Assembly: GCA_035403085.1 (NCBI GenBank)
Contig: DAONEM010000004.1
Span: forward strand, 25,173-89,172
Direction of reading: 5' to 3'
DNA: 64,000 nucleotides
Source: JAMOAD01 sp023621955
GTDB taxonomy: Bacteria; Acidobacteriota; Aminicenantia; JAMOAD01
Of the stretch, positions 8,091-17,284 are shown piece by piece; the first letter of the stretch is position 1; every line of letters begins with the position of its first letter. Both the position numbers and the translations under genes were made by a program. Below the pieces are notes generated by a model. The model had not been told where the DNA came from and searched no databases. It was given only the letters and a program-made list of their open reading frames with translations.

Positions 8091-9797
8091 TTAAATCTCT
8101 TTCTCTATGGAGTAGAGCGGACGGATGTCCACGGGAACGTTTTTCACCTTGTCCAGAGCCGTCTTGAGAGCTTCTGAGGCGTAGTTGTACTTGTTGATCA
8201 ACCCCTTGGCCCCTGGGTAATCCCCGGTGGCCTCGATGGTGAGAAGCGTCTTGGCCAGCTCTCTGAGGGCCGGCCGGAACCGGGTGTAGTCGACGCCGAA
8301 ACGTCCCGCCTTCTCATCCCAGAGGAAGGCTCCCTTTTCCTGAAGGTAGTTGAGAATGATGGCGTTGGCTCCGCCGTGGGCTTCGCCGAGACCGAAACGG
8401 ACGCTCCTGAAGATCCCTCCCAAGAAGGAGGCGGCTAACTGCTTTTCCATAGTCTTGGGAAAGAGGCCCTTATCGATCAGGAAGAGTGTGTTCCAAGCGC
8501 CGAGAATGTCGGCCTTGGCCTCTTCGATGGTCGGGTAGGTCTCCTTGAGCTCCTTGCTGACCGTGGATGTTTTGTTTCCAATCTTCAGGATGCCTGGGCC
8601 GAGGCCGTGGGAGACCTCATGGAGCAGGACATGGTTGAAGTAGGCGTCGAAGGAGACCAAGGGAAGATCCTTTTCCGCCAAGACCTCCTTGACGATGGGG
8701 ACCCAACAGGTGTCGTACTTGGCTTTGGCGATGTTCTTGAGCATCACCTTCTTACTCCCCTTGGCCTGGCGGACCCTCTCGTCGTTGGGAAGGTTGAAGG
8801 CCGTCGTCTGAACTCCCGCCTTGGTGTCGCCGGCCGTGAAGACCTCCTGGACAACGAGTATGGGAGAGCTCTTACCGCGGCTGAAATTCTTGTACTTCTC
8901 CTCCATGGGCAGGTTCTTCTCCATGGCGTCCAGGTACTTGGTGACTGCGGCCATCTTCTCGCTTTCGGCGGGGTCTACGAGGGTGACGAAGCTTTCGTAG
9001 GAGGCCTTGTAGCTGAAGAGGTTATCCTCGTAAACTTCGTAGGGACCGATGACCACCTCGATTCGGTGGTCCTTCAGGTCCATCCAATCCATGTCCGACT
9101 GGTAGTAGTCGTTGGAGAGGAAGGCTTCGGCCCGTGAATTGAGGTACTTCTTCAATGAGGCGTTCTCCGTGAGGGAGGCGGCCTCCTTCAAGAGGGCGGC
9201 GGCGGGTTCAAGCTCCCCCTTGTAAAAATGGGAGTAAGGAACCGCTGTCAACCCTTGGGGAGTCCTTGTGATGACCGTGAAAGAGGAGGTAAAGGCCTCT
9301 TCCTGTTCGGGATGAGCCTTGAGAAAGGCTTCCCACTCCTCTTTGGTCAGGTCTTCGGGGTAGAAGCCCGCCCCCAGGGGTTTGGTGCGGGAGAGGTTGA
9401 TGAAGGGCTTGTGGTGGTCCAACCTGTCGTAGGGACCGAAGTTCAGGTCGAAGTAGCTTGTCAGGAGGGGGAAGGGGGGATCCTTCCGCTTCTCCAGCTC
9501 CGCCCTGAGAGCCGGGTTGTTCGGATCGACCTGCCGTAGGAAGATCTTGTCCATCTGTATCGACGCCTTCACGAGAAGCTTGAGAACCCGCGTCTCCTTC
9601 TCACTGAGAAGCTTATGATCGTAGTCGATGGGAACCGGGGAGAGTTGGGCGAGGTTCTTCTCTACGGTGGCGCCATCGATGTGGGTGATGGTCTCCGCGG
9701 GCTTCGCGGTCGCCTCTTTCATGACAGCCTCCTTTTTTTTACAGGAGGGAAGTGTGAGTAGGAAGGCCGCCGCCAGAACGGCCATCGCTTTTTTCAT
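8091..9797 (-). CDS. M49-like (dipeptidyl-peptidase III family) lipoprotein peptidase with HExxH pentapeptide
   Basis: 568 residues from ATG 9797, preceded by AGGAGG. The N-terminus LLTLPSCKKK is a lipobox, so the protein is probably a lipid-anchored periplasmic enzyme. The zinc site reads HEVSHGLGPG near residue 393, followed about 30 residues later by EEAKAD, equivalent to the EEC/EAD-type second motif of M49. Classical DPP III has the hexapeptide HExxGH; a pentapeptide form is known from Caldithrix-type members. The YFNHVLLHE context and the second motif support M49 over other HExxH clans. It has its own promoter at 9833-9861 and lies downstream of the GT2 synthase. Confidence 0.78.
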   Translation of the reverse strand: MKKAMAVLAAAFLLTLPSCKKKEAVMKEATAKPAETITHIDGATVEKNLAQLSPVPIDYDHKLLSEKETRVLKLLVKASIQMDKIFLRQVDPNNPALRAELEKRKDPPFPLLTSYFDLNFGPYDRLDHHKPFINLSRTKPLGAGFYPEDLTKEEWEAFLKAHPEQEEAFTSSFTVITRTPQGLTAVPYSHFYKGELEPAAALLKEAASLTENASLKKYLNSRAEAFLSNDYYQSDMDWMDLKDHRIEVVIGPYEVYEDNLFSYKASYESFVTLVDPAESEKMAAVTKYLDAMEKNLPMEEKYKNFSRGKSSPILVVQEVFTAGDTKAGVQTTAFNLPNDERVRQAKGSKKVMLKNIAKAKYDTCWVPIVKEVLAEKDLPLVSFDAYFNHVLLHEVSHGLGPGILKIGNKTSTVSKELKETYPTIEEAKADILGAWNTLFLIDKGLFPKTMEKQLAASFLGGIFRSVRFGLGEAHGGANAIILNYLQEKGAFLWDEKAGRFGVDYTRFRPALRELAKTLLTIEATGDYPGAKGLINKYNYASEALKTALDKVKNVPVDIRPLYSIEKEI

Positions 9798-9832
9798 GGC
9801 AGAATCCTCCTTTTCGAATGGATGCAGAGTCA

Positions 9833-9861
9833 ATCATACGGCAAAGGGAGGAGCGGGGCAA
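9833..9861 (-). promoter_or_regulatory. Sigma-70 promoter of the M49 peptidase
   Basis: On the minus strand TTGCCC (9856-9861), a 17-nt spacer and TATGAT (9833-9838). Predicted start near 9826, giving a 28-nt leader with AGGAGG. This lets the peptidase be expressed apart from the polysaccharide genes upstream. Confidence 0.7.
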
Positions 9862-9865
9862 GGGC

Positions 9866-11143
9866 TCAGTTTGTTCTAGGCCCCACTTCCACTCTCTGGG
9901 TCTTGTCCCAGGCCCGGGACTCTTTCCGTATGTACTCGAACCAGAAGCTTCTGAGGACGATGAAGACCCAGAGCTTTGTGTAGGTCAGGTAGGCGATCAC
10001 CGCGACGAAGAGGTTGGAGAAGGAGTCTTCCCTCTCGAAGGAGAGGGCGAGCATGACCTCGAGGACGTAGAGGCAGACCGCCAAGATCCAGAGCTCGAAG
10101 TAGGGGCCGATCACCCGTATGTGGACGAGACCGAAGAGAGAGAGCACAAAGGCCAGATCGGAGAAGAGGATGGCGAAGATGAAGAGGTAATAGAGGTAGA
10201 GGAGGTTGATCAACTCGATAGCCGTGCTCCGAGGCTTTCTTTGGAAGATCCGGCGGGCGTACTTGGAGATGATGTAGAGGTTTCCCCGGGCCCAGCGGGT
10301 CCGTTGGCGGACCCAGACCTTCAGACGTTCCGGCTCCTGCTCCCAAGTGACGGCGGTGGGCAGAAACTTGATGTAGAGGCCGGGGTGTTCGTAGATCCGG
10401 AAGGTGAGCTCGGTGTCCTCGGTCAAGGCTTGCTGATCCCATCCCCCCAGTCTCTCTACGACCCTCTTCCAGATGACGAAGTTGGTCCCAGGCAACGCGG
10501 AGATCTTCAAGAAGTACCAGCGTCCGGCCTGGACGGTCCATTGGAAGACGATCGATTCCAGGTTGACCAGCCTGGTCAGAAGGGTTTGGTTCCTGTTGTA
10601 AGCCCGAAACTTCCCGGTAACCGCCGCCAGCTTCGGGTCCGCTACCAGAGAACGGCATAACCTCTTGAGGGAATCCCTCTCCGGAATGTTGTCGGCGTCG
10701 AAGATGGCTACCGCTTCGAAGCGGGTCACCTTGAGGGCCTTGTTGAGAGCCGCGCTCTTGCCCTGACCGCTCTCCTCCTTGGGGATGTCGAAGAGGCGGA
10801 TCCTCTTGTCCTTGGAGGCCCAGGAGGAGATGATCTCACCGGTCCTGTCGGTGCTTCCATCGTTGATGACAATGACCTCCATGCGGTCGGAGGGGTAGTC
10901 GAACTCCAGCATCCTCCGGATGGTCTGATCGATCACGAGCTCTTCGTTGCGGGCGGGGATCAGAATCGAGACGCCTGGAAGTTCAATCTCCCTCTTCTCC
11001 AGCTCCCGCTCCTCCTTGCGGCATTTCTGTCTCCAGAGAAACCCTCCCAGGGTGAGGAAGAATTGGTAGAGAAGCATGACCCAGATGAAGAGAACCGAGA
11101 AGACGAAACAGAGGTTGAGAAGAAACAGGAAGATGGATCTCAT
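9866..11143 (-). CDS. Processive family-2 glycosyltransferase (cellulose/poly-GlcNAc synthase type)
   Basis: 425 residues from ATG 11143; its ATGA overlaps the stop of the upstream deacetylase-like gene, and AAGGTG precedes it. A long N-terminal transmembrane segment is followed by the GT2 domain with VSILIPARNEE, VINDGSTD, DADN near residue 149, TEDTEL near 241 and QRTRW near 280. These are the D, DxD, TED and QxxRW motifs of membrane-bound processive synthases such as PgaC and BcsA. At least three more hydrophobic helices follow. It likely polymerises a nucleotide-sugar into an extracellular glycan across the inner membrane. No PilZ domain and no adjacent outer-membrane porin are visible. 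Confidence 0.88.
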   Translation of the reverse strand: MRSIFLFLLNLCFVFSVLFIWVMLLYQFFLTLGGFLWRQKCRKEERELEKREIELPGVSILIPARNEELVIDQTIRRMLEFDYPSDRMEVIVINDGSTDRTGEIISSWASKDKRIRLFDIPKEESGQGKSAALNKALKVTRFEAVAIFDADNIPERDSLKRLCRSLVADPKLAAVTGKFRAYNRNQTLLTRLVNLESIVFQWTVQAGRWYFLKISALPGTNFVIWKRVVERLGGWDQQALTEDTELTFRIYEHPGLYIKFLPTAVTWEQEPERLKVWVRQRTRWARGNLYIISKYARRIFQRKPRSTAIELINLLYLYYLFIFAILFSDLAFVLSLFGLVHIRVIGPYFELWILAVCLYVLEVMLALSFEREDSFSNLFVAVIAYLTYTKLWVFIVLRSFWFEYIRKESRAWDKTQRVEVGPRTN

Positions 11144-14100
11144 CGTTTGCACCTTGCGTAGAGGTAGAGCCCGGCTAAGAGGAGGACGGAGAGGAGCCCC
11201 ACCGTGTAGAAGGCCCAGGAGGAAAGGTAACCTACCAGGTCGACGGCGTAGGATGGAGCGCTTTGGGTCAGGATTTCCAACCGGTGTTCCCCTTGGGGAA
11301 GAAGGACTGTCTCTTTTTCGAGGGAGTAGGAGAGACTCTTCCCGTCCACATGGATCCCTTCCAGGGGACGGGTGAAGCTCATGGCGACAGGGGTGGGGGA
11401 GCTGTAGCGAAGTCCGTAGAGGGAGCCCACCGCCGTCAAATCGTAGATGTCCCCTTCGAAAGAGATCTGTGTCTCCAAGGCCGACAGGTTCAGGGAACGG
11501 TCCCTCTTAAAGGTGAGAAGGTTTTCTCCCGAGGGGATGGAGATGCCCCTGGGAGAGTGAAAGGGCCATCGGTCCCCGTTGATGAAGGGGATCAGCTCCG
11601 GGTCTGTGACGTTGAGCGTGAAAGGCTTGGCGGCGTGAAAGAGAAAACCTTGACCATGGCTCTCCATCTTGACGTCCGATCCCATGACGAAGGGAAGAAG
11701 GTCCATGTCCATGGGGCTGACGGTGGATTCTGAATAGATGCCGGCCCTTCCGGACGGAGCCGCCGCATAGTAGAGGGTTGTTCCTAACTCTGTCCCCAAG
11801 GCGTAAGGGGAGGTGAGGTGGCTACCTTCTATGTTCGAACGCTCTACAACGTTGATGTCGAACATGAGGCGCGAGGGGTCCTTGACGATCTTCTCGTAGC
11901 CTTTGTAGTACTCCGCATATCGGGAGGGGGGACCGCTCCAGCTTCTGGCCGGGTCTTCCACCTGGAGAGTGAAGGGAAAACGGTCCATGAGGGAGACGAT
12001 CTCCTCGGTCTTGATGCCGCAAAGTTCAGGAATCTCCGGGTGGTAGAGGGAGTCCATGACGGTGACGATGGTCTCCATGGGCTTGCCTCGGTTCTTTTGA
12101 AACTCTTGCAAGGTTTGAAGAAAGTCGGCGTGGAGCTCTGTTAAAAGCTCTTGCCGGTAGAGGAGAAACTTTCCGTAGAGTTGGGGCTTCTTCTTGTAGT
12201 AGTAGGGGCTGTGGGGCTGAAAGAGGAGCGTCGGATCGACCCTCTCTCTCCTCTTGAACTCCCGGCGTACATCGTCGTTGAAGGGGAGAAAACGTGCGGG
12301 ATCCTCGGGGCCGTTGGTGTCGTAGTGGAGCTCGGCGAGGTTGACCCCGTCCCAGTCAGCGGCGGAGAGAAACTCCACCATGAACTCTTTGACGGCCTTC
12401 CTGGCCTCTGGGTTGATCAGGTTCATGGAGAGACGCCAACTGGACCTTCCGTCTTCCAAGGTCGCCGACTTCTCCCTCCACTGGGGATGCTGTTCCCAGA
12501 AGAGGGGGGAGACATAGGGAAACTCGAACCAGGCATAAGCGGCTATTCCTGCGCTATGGCAAAGCTTGACGAAGTAGGGGTAGAGGAAGCGGTATTTGGG
12601 GTAGAAGTGCCACCCGGCGACGTAGACGATCTTCACGCCGGCCGCTTTCCACCTCTTGACAAGTCCCTCCCAGAGAGTCGCTTGACGGAGGCCGGGGTCG
12701 AAGTAGAACTCCAGGTTGTTCCTTCGGATACGGAAAGAGGCTCCCAGGGTGTTCTTGAGGTAGAAGGGGATGTGGGGGTAGCGGCTGATGCCGTAGGGGG
12801 TATAGGGGTCGAAGGGGGCTGAAAGGTAGAGGAAGCGACCCCGTCCAAGCTTCTGGGTCATAGCCAAGGGGATTCCCTTCACCGAGCTCTGACAGTTGAC
12901 GATGGCCCCGCTTGAGTAGGCGGGGTTGATCTGGACGGCTGGGTTCCAACGGATGTTTCTGGAGGGAACGGTGAGGTCTTTGACCTCCCTAACCGTAACC
13001 TTCCGCTCTTCGAAGCCCAGGCCAAGGCTCTCGGCCAAAGGTGTCCGTCCATCCGTGACAAGGAGCCCGCCGTTCTCGACAAACTCAAGGAGGGAGTTGA
13101 TCTCCACTTTCATGAGCTGTTGCGCCGCAGGGTTGGGAACGACGATGATGTCGTATCCCTGAAAGGTCAGCCGCTTCCGGGTCCCCAGAGTTTGAACCTC
13201 AGGGTTGAACCCGTAGATGGAGAAGACCGAGAAGAGGCTCTCTTGGTCGTTCCTCTCCTCCTCGCCCCGGGGTTTCACCTTGAGAAGGAGAGTTCGGTTC
13301 GCCTTAAGAAGAGGCTCTCTGACGCTGCTTTTCGCCTTGTGGGTCAGCCAGCGTGACTTCACCCTCTCCCAGAAAGAGGGTGGATGGGGAGGGAGGATGG
13401 GAAGGGATTGGAGAAGGTAGAGCTCTCCCTTTGATAGGGAGGCCGTTCTCTCCAGCTTTCCGATCAAGCGGTTAGGGGAGAGCACCTCTTTCCTGAGCTT
13501 TCCGTCGGGGGCGTAGGTTCTCTCCCGGAGGTACTCTTTCGCGAGGTTGAGGGAAGCCTTTCCACTCACAGTCGTGGCCCATTGGTTCTCGTAACGGTAG
13601 GTGCAGGGGAAGTCCCTGAGGGAGATGAAGTTCCACCCCTGTTTGCGCATACCCTTGACGATGATTTGAAGGTGGCGGATATCGACAAAGGGGTGGAAGA
13701 AGAAGGAGGCGATTCCGTCCCTTACGGTCAGCATTCTCCTGGCCGCGTCGAGAACCTTCTGGGGCTCCGGCTTGTTTTCGTCGATGAAGCCGCAGTTTTC
13801 AGGGACAATGAAGAGGCCGGAACCGCGGAGCCTGACTGTGTAAGGGAAGAGTTGCTGAGTCCCTTCGAAGTCTGTAGCCATGACCCGTTCGTTGAGAGTG
13901 GTGAAATACTTCTTGAAGACCGGGTAGTCTTGTTGGGCGGCTGAGTAGTGGGGGGTCTCCCAGGCAAGGGGGATAAGACCGTGCCGGGAGAGTTCGTCGA
14001 GGCCCGATTGAAGCCTCTGGTCGAGCCATTCAGGGGAGTCGTTGGATATAGGGCGCCCCGCCGCCTCGTCCCAGAACTCGTAGTCGTCCCCTGAAGAGCC

Positions 14101-14991
14101 CCGGTATTGGTGGGTGACCCCGTGCATCACAAGGGTCCCGCCCATTCCCTGAGCCTTTTGGAGGAGTTGGAGAATCTCCGGCCTCTCCGAGAGGAGCACC
14201 TCGTACTGGAGGGCAGGGTCTCGGTAGATCGGAATGAAGGAGATCTGAAAGGGGATCTTCTGGTCGTGGAGATACTCGATGACCCTGCGGAAACCCTCGG
14301 GCTCTTCGTCGGGGTTGATGTCCTCCAGGCGGATCAGGGCGTTGCGGGAGGCCGGATGGTTCTGTCCGAGAAAGTCGTGGAGGAGATCGGCGAAGATTAA
14401 GTTTCTTCCGCCCTCTTCGGAGAAGGAGAAGGGAGAATCGACGACGTACCAGAACCTGCCGCTCTGAACGATGTAGGGGCGGAAGCTCCCGCTTTTCTCC
14501 TTCAAGGTTGACCAGACGGTGACCCTCTTGGGATCTCTGACCTTGATCAGGTTGATCAGAGGGCCCTCTTGGGGGAAGTCCGTCGCCTTGTAGAAGACCT
14601 GGCTTCCCTGGGCCGTGACGGTTTTTTCGAAGGTGATGGGGAGTGTGGGCGAGAGGGCCAGGAACTGGTCGACGTTGTGGTTGATCCAGAAGAGAGGGGA
14701 ACGGCTTCTGGCAAGATCCCGGAGCAGGGAAGACGAAAAACGGGTCTTCCGATCGCAGGAGGCGACGAAGAGAAAGTCTTTTCCCTTAAGGGTTCCGGGA
14801 CGGTAGGCGGAGAGGGGAAGAACATCCACTCCCGAGAGGGTGAAGTGGCCGAGAAGGTTCTCTATGTAGTGGGAGACGATGAAGGCTTCAGATCTGTTCG
14901 GTTGGCCGTCGTAGAGAATGAGCGCCCGCTGCGCCCAAGTCGGCAGGGTAAAAAGAACGAAGAGGAGAGGGAATAAGGTCTTTCTTGTCAT
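11140..14991 (-). CDS. Giant multidomain polysaccharide deacetylase-like / glycoside-hydrolase-like membrane protein
   Basis: 1283 residues from ATG 14991 (GGAG upstream, signal peptide ending TWAQ). An N-terminal Rossmann-like region (ALILYDGQPN) leads to a DUF2334/CE4-like deacetylase domain with RLEDINPDEEP near residue 221, HGVTHQY near 290, WETPHYS near 344 and FHPF near 432. A second Rossmann or glutamine-amidotransferase-like region follows (IIVVPNPAAQ, NGGLLVTDG). A TIM-barrel-like region with IVYVAGWHFYP, AAYAWFEFP, NLINPEAR and WDGVNLAELHYD follows, resembling bacterial glycoside-hydrolase-like barrels. A C-terminal transmembrane helix and ARCKR anchor end the protein. The order deacetylase then hydrolase-like, beside a PgaC-like synthase, recalls PgaB, but domains and length differ. 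Domain assignments beyond the deacetylase motifs are inference. Confidence 0.75.
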   Translation of the reverse strand: MTRKTLFPLLFVLFTLPTWAQRALILYDGQPNRSEAFIVSHYIENLLGHFTLSGVDVLPLSAYRPGTLKGKDFLFVASCDRKTRFSSSLLRDLARSRSPLFWINHNVDQFLALSPTLPITFEKTVTAQGSQVFYKATDFPQEGPLINLIKVRDPKRVTVWSTLKEKSGSFRPYIVQSGRFWYVVDSPFSFSEEGGRNLIFADLLHDFLGQNHPASRNALIRLEDINPDEEPEGFRRVIEYLHDQKIPFQISFIPIYRDPALQYEVLLSERPEILQLLQKAQGMGGTLVMHGVTHQYRGSSGDDYEFWDEAAGRPISNDSPEWLDQRLQSGLDELSRHGLIPLAWETPHYSAAQQDYPVFKKYFTTLNERVMATDFEGTQQLFPYTVRLRGSGLFIVPENCGFIDENKPEPQKVLDAARRMLTVRDGIASFFFHPFVDIRHLQIIVKGMRKQGWNFISLRDFPCTYRYENQWATTVSGKASLNLAKEYLRERTYAPDGKLRKEVLSPNRLIGKLERTASLSKGELYLLQSLPILPPHPPSFWERVKSRWLTHKAKSSVREPLLKANRTLLLKVKPRGEEERNDQESLFSVFSIYGFNPEVQTLGTRKRLTFQGYDIIVVPNPAAQQLMKVEINSLLEFVENGGLLVTDGRTPLAESLGLGFEERKVTVREVKDLTVPSRNIRWNPAVQINPAYSSGAIVNCQSSVKGIPLAMTQKLGRGRFLYLSAPFDPYTPYGISRYPHIPFYLKNTLGASFRIRRNNLEFYFDPGLRQATLWEGLVKRWKAAGVKIVYVAGWHFYPKYRFLYPYFVKLCHSAGIAAYAWFEFPYVSPLFWEQHPQWREKSATLEDGRSSWRLSMNLINPEARKAVKEFMVEFLSAADWDGVNLAELHYDTNGPEDPARFLPFNDDVRREFKRRERVDPTLLFQPHSPYYYKKKPQLYGKFLLYRQELLTELHADFLQTLQEFQKNRGKPMETIVTVMDSLYHPEIPELCGIKTEEIVSLMDRFPFTLQVEDPARSWSGPPSRYAEYYKGYEKIVKDPSRLMFDINVVERSNIEGSHLTSPYALGTELGTTLYYAAAPSGRAGIYSESTVSPMDMDLLPFVMGSDVKMESHGQGFLFHAAKPFTLNVTDPELIPFINGDRWPFHSPRGISIPSGENLLTFKRDRSLNLSALETQISFEGDIYDLTAVGSLYGLRYSSPTPVAMSFTRPLEGIHVDGKSLSYSLEKETVLLPQGEHRLEILTQSAPSYAVDLVGYLSSWAFYTVGLLSVLLLAGLYLYARCKR

Positions 14992-15096
14992 GGAGGCTCC
15001 AAAGTTGCGCACTATTTTACCATATCTTGAGAGGAGTAGCGGGAGCACTTACGGAGTCTCGATTTCTTGCTTTACCGGAGTAAGTGGAAAAGGACA

Positions 15097-15118
15097 TCTC
15101 TCCCTGGTCGAGGGGAGA
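15097..15118 (-). terminator. Possible terminator of the ABC efflux operon
   Basis: On the minus strand a 6-8 bp stem (TCTCCC with GGGAGA) lies just past the last permease stop, followed within a few bases by CCTTTTCC. Short and imperfect, so only tentative. Confidence 0.35.
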
Positions 15119-15122
15119 ACCT

Positions 15123-16205
15123 CTAACGCTTGACAAACCTCTTGAAGGCGCCGATGGAGAAGAGGGTGATGGAGACGGACATGACCGCCAGGGCCCCCAG
15201 CTTGGGGGCGAAACTGCCGAGGCCGTTCCCCTTGAGAAAAATTTCCCTCACGATCTCCAGGAAGTAACGCAGGGGGTTGACCGCCGTGATCCAACGCAGG
15301 GCGGGGGGGATGTTCTCCAAGGGGGTGAAGAAGCCCGAAAGGAGGATGGCGGTCATCATGGCGAACCAGCCGTAGAACATGGCCTCTTGCTGAGTCGACG
15401 CGAGAGTGGAGAGGAAGAGGCCGAAGGCGATGATGGAGGTCAGGTAGAGGGTTCCCGAAAGGAAGAGGAGGGGGAGACTCCCCCTGACAGGAATCGAGAA
15501 GAGGAGAATCACGATGGAGGTCGCCAAGACCATCTCGACAAAGCCGATGAGCAGCAGGGGAACCGCCTTGCCCAAGTAGATCTCCCAGCGGGGAAGCCTG
15601 GAGATCAGCAGTGTGTCCAGGGTCTGTTGCTCTTTCTCCCTCACCAGGGCCATGGAGCCGAGAAAGATCCCTATGACGGTGAGTAAGAGGGCGACGATTC
15701 CCGGTCCCATGTAGTAGAGGCTCTTGAGTTCAGGGTTGTACCGGACCAGCGGGGAGATCTGGATGGGAGCGGAGGGCCCGGCCTGGGAACTCTGGGAGAC
15801 GATGCCGTTGAGGTACCCCGCGGCGATTTGGGAGGTGTTGGCGTCGACTCCGTCGGAGAGAATCTGCACGTCCAAGGAGCGGCCTTCGACCCTCCTGAAG
15901 GGTTTCCTGAGGAAAAGGACCGTCTTGACCTCTCCCTTGCGAAGGAGTTCCAAGGTGTTGACGGGAGTGGAGAGCACGCCCCTGAGGCGGAAGAGAGGGT
16001 TGGAGGCGACACGGGAGACGATCTTTTGGGAGGCCTCGTTCCGCGCCAGGTCGACGATAAGCACGGAGATGTTCTTCACATCCGTGGTGGCGACGAAGCC
16101 GAAGAGGATTGCCTGGACGACCGGGGCCAAGAAGATCAAGGGGAGGAGCTCCCTCTGGCGTAATACTTCCAAAAGTTCTTTCTTCACGAGGTAGGGCAAT
16201 CTCAT
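15123..16205 (-). CDS. ABC-2 type transporter permease (YbhR/YbhS-like), second
   Basis: 360 residues. Start ATG 16205 is chosen because its ATGA overlaps the upstream permease stop and MRLPYLVKKELLEVLRQREL is the usual cytosolic start followed by helix 1. A large periplasmic segment (about residues 45-170) is followed by five hydrophobic helices, the ABC2_membrane layout of YbhS/YhhJ-type efflux permeases. The loop REKEQQTLDTLLISRLPRWEI is the conserved coupling region contacting the ATPase. It is the last gene of the seven-gene efflux operon. It probably pairs as a heterodimer with the neighbouring permease. Confidence 0.88.
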   Translation of the reverse strand: MRLPYLVKKELLEVLRQRELLPLIFLAPVVQAILFGFVATTDVKNISVLIVDLARNEASQKIVSRVASNPLFRLRGVLSTPVNTLELLRKGEVKTVLFLRKPFRRVEGRSLDVQILSDGVDANTSQIAAGYLNGIVSQSSQAGPSAPIQISPLVRYNPELKSLYYMGPGIVALLLTVIGIFLGSMALVREKEQQTLDTLLISRLPRWEIYLGKAVPLLLIGFVEMVLATSIVILLFSIPVRGSLPLLFLSGTLYLTSIIAFGLFLSTLASTQQEAMFYGWFAMMTAILLSGFFTPLENIPPALRWITAVNPLRYFLEIVREIFLKGNGLGSFAPKLGALAVMSVSITLFSIGAFKRFVKR

Positions 16206-17284
16206 AGGGGTTTTCCTCTCTGGGCGTTGAAACGTAGTGTCGCCATGGTGAGAAGGGTTGAGGCGAAGAGGAACATCGCCGCTCCTTGGCTCCAAAAATC
16301 CGAGAGAGGCGCCCCTTTCAGGACGATTCCCCTCAGAATCTTGAGAAAATAGGTGGCGGGGACAAGGTAGGAGAAGCCCCGCAAGACCGGGGCCAGGGAG
16401 TCCAGGGGGAAGATGAAGCCGGAGAGGAGCAAGGAGGGGAGCATGGTGGCCATGAGGGCGGCGAACATGGCGCTCCTCTGGGAAGTGGTGACCGTGGAGA
16501 TGAGGATTCCCATGGAGAGACCGGTGATGATGAAGAGAAGGGAGAAGAAGGCTAAGACCAGAAGGCTCCCCCGGAAGGGGATGCCGAACCAGAAGCGGGC
16601 GAAGAGGAGAATCGTCGCCTCCGTGGTGAAGGCGACGACCACGTAGGGGATAGTCTTGCTCAGGATGATCTCCCATGACTTGAGGGGGGAGATGAAGAGA
16701 AGGTCCAGGGAGCCGCTCTCCCTCTCCCGGGTGATGCTGAGGGAGGTGAGGAGGGCCGAAACCATGATCAACAGGATGACGACGAGACCGGGAACGAAAT
16801 TGTAGCTGCTCTTGAGCTCCGGGTTGAAGAAGACTTGGGTCGAAACCCCTCCGACCGCTCTTGGGGAGAGCCCTGTCAAGACCCTCTGGTTGTATTGGAC
16901 CAGGGTGTTGGCGATGTTGGAATCGCTCCCGTCGATGACGATTTGAAGCCGAGGGGTAGAGGTAAAATCCTGGGGGATGAGGAGGTACTGTTTGATCTTT
17001 CCCTCTTGAAGGAGCTTTTCCGCGGCCATGACCGGAGAGGGCGAAGGGGGGAGGACTCTGAGGTGGAAGGTGGAGCTGTGCAGATAGGCCTTGAGGATTG
17101 CGGCGGATTGCTCGCTCTGCGATAGATCCACCGCCGCCGCCTGGACGCTGTTGAGATCGAAGGAGATGGCGTAGCCGTAGATGAAGATCATGAAGATCGG
17201 CATGAAGAAAACGATCAGGAGACTTCGGGAGTCTCTCAGCAGGTGGATGTACTCCTTAACGATCACGGCTTTCATTCTTTTCAT
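16202..17284 (-). CDS. ABC-2 type transporter permease (YbhR/YbhS-like), first
   Basis: 360 residues, same length as its downstream partner and homologous in layout: N-terminal helix, large extracytoplasmic domain, then five helices with the coupling loop ITRERESGSLDLLFISPLKSWEI. The ATG at 17284 overlaps the ATPase gene by 29 bp; a second ATG at 17275 is also possible. With TolC and HlyD-type partners in the same operon the complex would export a drug or lipid-like substrate through both membranes. The substrate cannot be inferred. Confidence 0.88.
   Translation of the reverse strand: MKRMKAVIVKEYIHLLRDSRSLLIVFFMPIFMIFIYGYAISFDLNSVQAAAVDLSQSEQSAAILKAYLHSSTFHLRVLPPSPSPVMAAEKLLQEGKIKQYLLIPQDFTSTPRLQIVIDGSDSNIANTLVQYNQRVLTGLSPRAVGGVSTQVFFNPELKSSYNFVPGLVVILLIMVSALLTSLSITRERESGSLDLLFISPLKSWEIILSKTIPYVVVAFTTEATILLFARFWFGIPFRGSLLVLAFFSLLFIITGLSMGILISTVTTSQRSAMFAALMATMLPSLLLSGFIFPLDSLAPVLRGFSYLVPATYFLKILRGIVLKGAPLSDFWSQGAAMFLFASTLLTMATLRFNAQRGKPL

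Noticed and set aside
13000..14000. Frameshift or gene fusion by error in the 1283-residue protein
   Set aside because: The frame is continuous with even codon use and no compensating frame change; the domains are linked by plausible linkers.
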